Positions 6,055-6,886 of a stretch of DNA of 6,886 nucleotides are shown in pieces. The stretch covers positions 1-6,886 of the forward strand of contig DASYMJ010000084.1 of assembly GCA_036009105.1 (NCBI GenBank). The letters run 5' to 3'. Position 1 is the stretch's first letter. Each line of letters begins with the position of its first letter. Origin of the DNA: JAFAVZ01 sp036009105 (GTDB taxonomy: Bacteria; Acidobacteriota; Thermoanaerobaculia; Gp7-AA8). The translations under genes and the position numbers were made by a program. The notes beneath the pieces were generated by a model. It saw nothing but the letters and a program-made list of their open reading frames with translations. It ran no database searches and had not been told where the DNA came from.

Positions 6055-6083
6055 AGTGTAGGCAAATGCGGCGAGGACAGCAA
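6055..6083 (-). promoter_or_regulatory. Candidate sigma-70-like promoter of the rpsF operon
   Basis: On the minus strand TTGCTG (6078-6083) and TACACT (6055-6060) are separated by exactly 17 bp. They match the -35/-10 consensus at 3 of 6 and 4 of 6 positions. The predicted start near 6048 would give a leader of about 80 nt. This is the only well-spaced pair I saw in the 214-bp region, but the matches are weak and the start would fall within the GC hairpin. Confidence 0.3.
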
Positions 6084-6093
6084 TTATTTCGCG

Positions 6094-6180
6094 GGTGTCA
6101 TCCTGAGCCGCGAAGCCGGTGAAGGATCTCCCGGCAAGTACGAGGAGATCCTTCGGCCTCTGCGGCCTCAGGATGACACC
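6094..6180. repeat. 87-bp long interrupted palindrome (GTCATCCTGAG type)
   Basis: Outer arms GGTGTCATCCTGAG (6094-6107) and its perfect complement (6167-6180) are 14 bp. Inner arms GAAGGATCTCC (6121-6131) and its complement (6144-6154) are 11 bp, around a 12-nt loop. The two intermediate 12-13 nt segments pair only partly, and each can form a tiny hairpin of its own. Elements with this core (GTCATCCTGAG...GAAGGATCTC) recur in many soil and Acidobacteria-like genomes, from my general recognition. It begins at the stop codon of the FN3 gene, so it probably acts as a transcript-end structure or is a non-autonomous repeat. I see no flanking target duplication. Confidence 0.7.
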
Positions 6181-6886
6181 TAGTTCACGCCGGCCCGCAG
6201 CTCCGCCACGTGCGCCGTTTTGATGTTCGTCGAAGTCGGCGTGATGGTCCCGTCCGTGTACGCGATGGCGGGCAGGGTGAGCGCCGAGCGGGCTGCATCG
6301 AGAGCGGTGCGGATCTCGGTGATGTGCACGCCCTTGACGAGCACCGTCGCGTTCAGCGTCGGGTCGGTGAAGCTGGCCGGCGTGAGGCCCGCCAGCGCGC
6401 GCACCGCGTTGACGGCGCTGCGCAATTCGGAGAAGTGCGTCGCCGCCACGGCCGTCGATCCGGCGGTCAGCGTCGGGTCGGTGAACGTCACCGCGGTGCC
6501 GAGGTCGAAGTTGCTGTAGCCGGACATGTTCGCGCCGGCGTCGATGGAGCGCACCTTGTAGAGGTACGCGGTGCCCGCGGCAACCGTGCCGTCCGGATAG
6601 GTCGTCCCCGCGGTGGTGCCGATCGGGCTGAACGTGGTGCCGTTCGCGCTGCGCGAGACCTCGTAGTTCACCGCCCCCACGGCCGCCGTCCAGCCGATGG
6701 TGATCAGGCTGGAGGACGCGTTCGTGACGGCAACGTTCGCCGGCGCCGCGACCGGCGAGCAGGCCGAGGTCAGCGCCCGCTGGCCGGTGACCGAGCAACC
6801 CTTCGCGTTCGCCGCCGTGACGGTGAGCACGACGTTCGGCCCGGTCGGCGTGAAGGTGATGGAAGACGTATTCGTGGCCGAGGTGA
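6180..6886 (-). CDS. FN3-domain protein with C-terminal 'H-x-x-E-L-R' repeats (5'-truncated by window)
   Basis: The frame is open from the window edge to a TAG at 6180 (234 residues seen), so the true start lies outside; a GTG at 6830 is internal. The visible part begins with the end of a Thr/Ser-rich beta domain (to about residue 45, with C30 and C42). One fibronectin type III domain follows (about 46-133; ITIGWTAAVGAVNYEVSRS, AYLYKVRSID). Three tandem units then run to the C-terminus: 134-171, 172-208 and 209-234 (partial), each starting F/Y-T-D-P/G-T and carrying HFSELR, HITEIR or HVAELR. The composition suggests a secreted or surface-exposed modular protein. The repeat family has no name I know. 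It is separated from the rpsF operon by 214 bp and is probably its own transcription unit. Confidence 0.85.
   Translation of the reverse strand, partial: TSATNTSSITFTPTGPNVVLTVTAANAKGCSVTGQRALTSACSPVAAPANVAVTNASSSLITIGWTAAVGAVNYEVSRSANGTTFSPIGTTAGTTYPDGTVAAGTAYLYKVRSIDAGANMSGYSNFDLGTAVTFTDPTLTAGSTAVAATHFSELRSAVNAVRALAGLTPASFTDPTLNATVLVKGVHITEIRTALDAARSALTLPAIAYTDGTITPTSTNIKTAHVAELRAGVN
6353..6485 (-). repeat. Direct 19-bp repeat inside the FN3 protein gene
   Basis: The 19-nt string tcagcgtcgggtcggtgaa occurs identically at 6353-6371 and 6467-6485, 114 bp apart. That is exactly 38 codons, the length of the first C-terminal protein repeat, and it encodes the shared FTDPTL motif. Nucleotide identity at the start of two protein units suggests recent duplication or gene conversion of the repeat. 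Confidence 0.8.

Noticed and set aside
5117..6055. A 312-codon plus-strand open frame across rpsR, rpsF and the leader
   Set aside because: Contains a long Gly/Arg-rich low-complexity run derived from the S6 tail DNA; rpsF and rpsR on the other strand are certain.
5962..6798. A 278-codon minus-strand open frame overlapping the FN3 gene and the intergenic palindrome
   Set aside because: Runs out of frame through the FN3 coding region, is His/Arg-rich, and reads through the palindrome and leader; the FN3 frame has real domains.
6180..6830. GTG at 6830 as the true start of the FN3 protein
   Set aside because: The same frame is open and has matching beta-domain composition up to the window edge, so the gene is truncated by the window rather than starting here.

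Overview
The window is high-GC bacterial chromosome, almost entirely coding on the minus strand. It reads like an Acidobacteriota genome, possibly a Thermoanaerobaculia-like lineage from a metagenome. That placement is inferred from three things: the rpsF-rpsR-DUF2232-rplI order, the FN3 plus 'TDPTL...H-x-x-E-L-R' C-terminal repeats on the first gene, and a GTCATCCTGAG-type long palindrome. It is not proven.

Layout in transcription order (right to left). (1) 6886-6180: the 3' part of a large, probably secreted FN3-containing protein that ends in three copies of a short uncharacterised repeat. (2) 6179-5966: a 214-bp intergenic region with an 87-bp long palindrome directly after that gene's stop codon, a weak sigma-70-like promoter candidate, a GC hairpin, and a short leader hairpin. 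A CUCCUU segment in this leader can pair with the Shine-Dalgarno sequence of the next gene. (3) 5965-3647: ribosomal protein genes rpsF (S6), rpsR (S18) and rplI (L9), with a DUF2232/YybS-like multi-pass membrane protein between S18 and L9. (4) 3642-4: four further genes packed with overlaps or very short gaps. They encode a coiled-coil SAM-dependent methyltransferase of the kind found with surface polysaccharide genes, a small four-helix membrane protein, a TPR protein anchored by two C-terminal membrane helices, and a single-domain AAA+ ATPase with a short TPR-like N-terminus.

From rpsF to the AAA+ gene no gap exceeds about 22 bp and several stop and start codons overlap, so the eight genes look like one co-transcribed, translationally coupled operon. 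The ribosomal part is conventional. The downstream part is not: the replicative helicase gene dnaB that often follows rplI is absent, and an envelope-flavoured set takes its place. A working hypothesis, from neighbourhood and domain content only, is that the membrane TPR protein and the small membrane protein form a docking platform for the AAA+ ATPase. All three ribosomal proteins carry unusual low-complexity extensions (Pro/Ala tails on S6 and L9, a Gly-rich head on S18).

No tRNA, rRNA, CRISPR array, insertion sequence or phage gene was seen.
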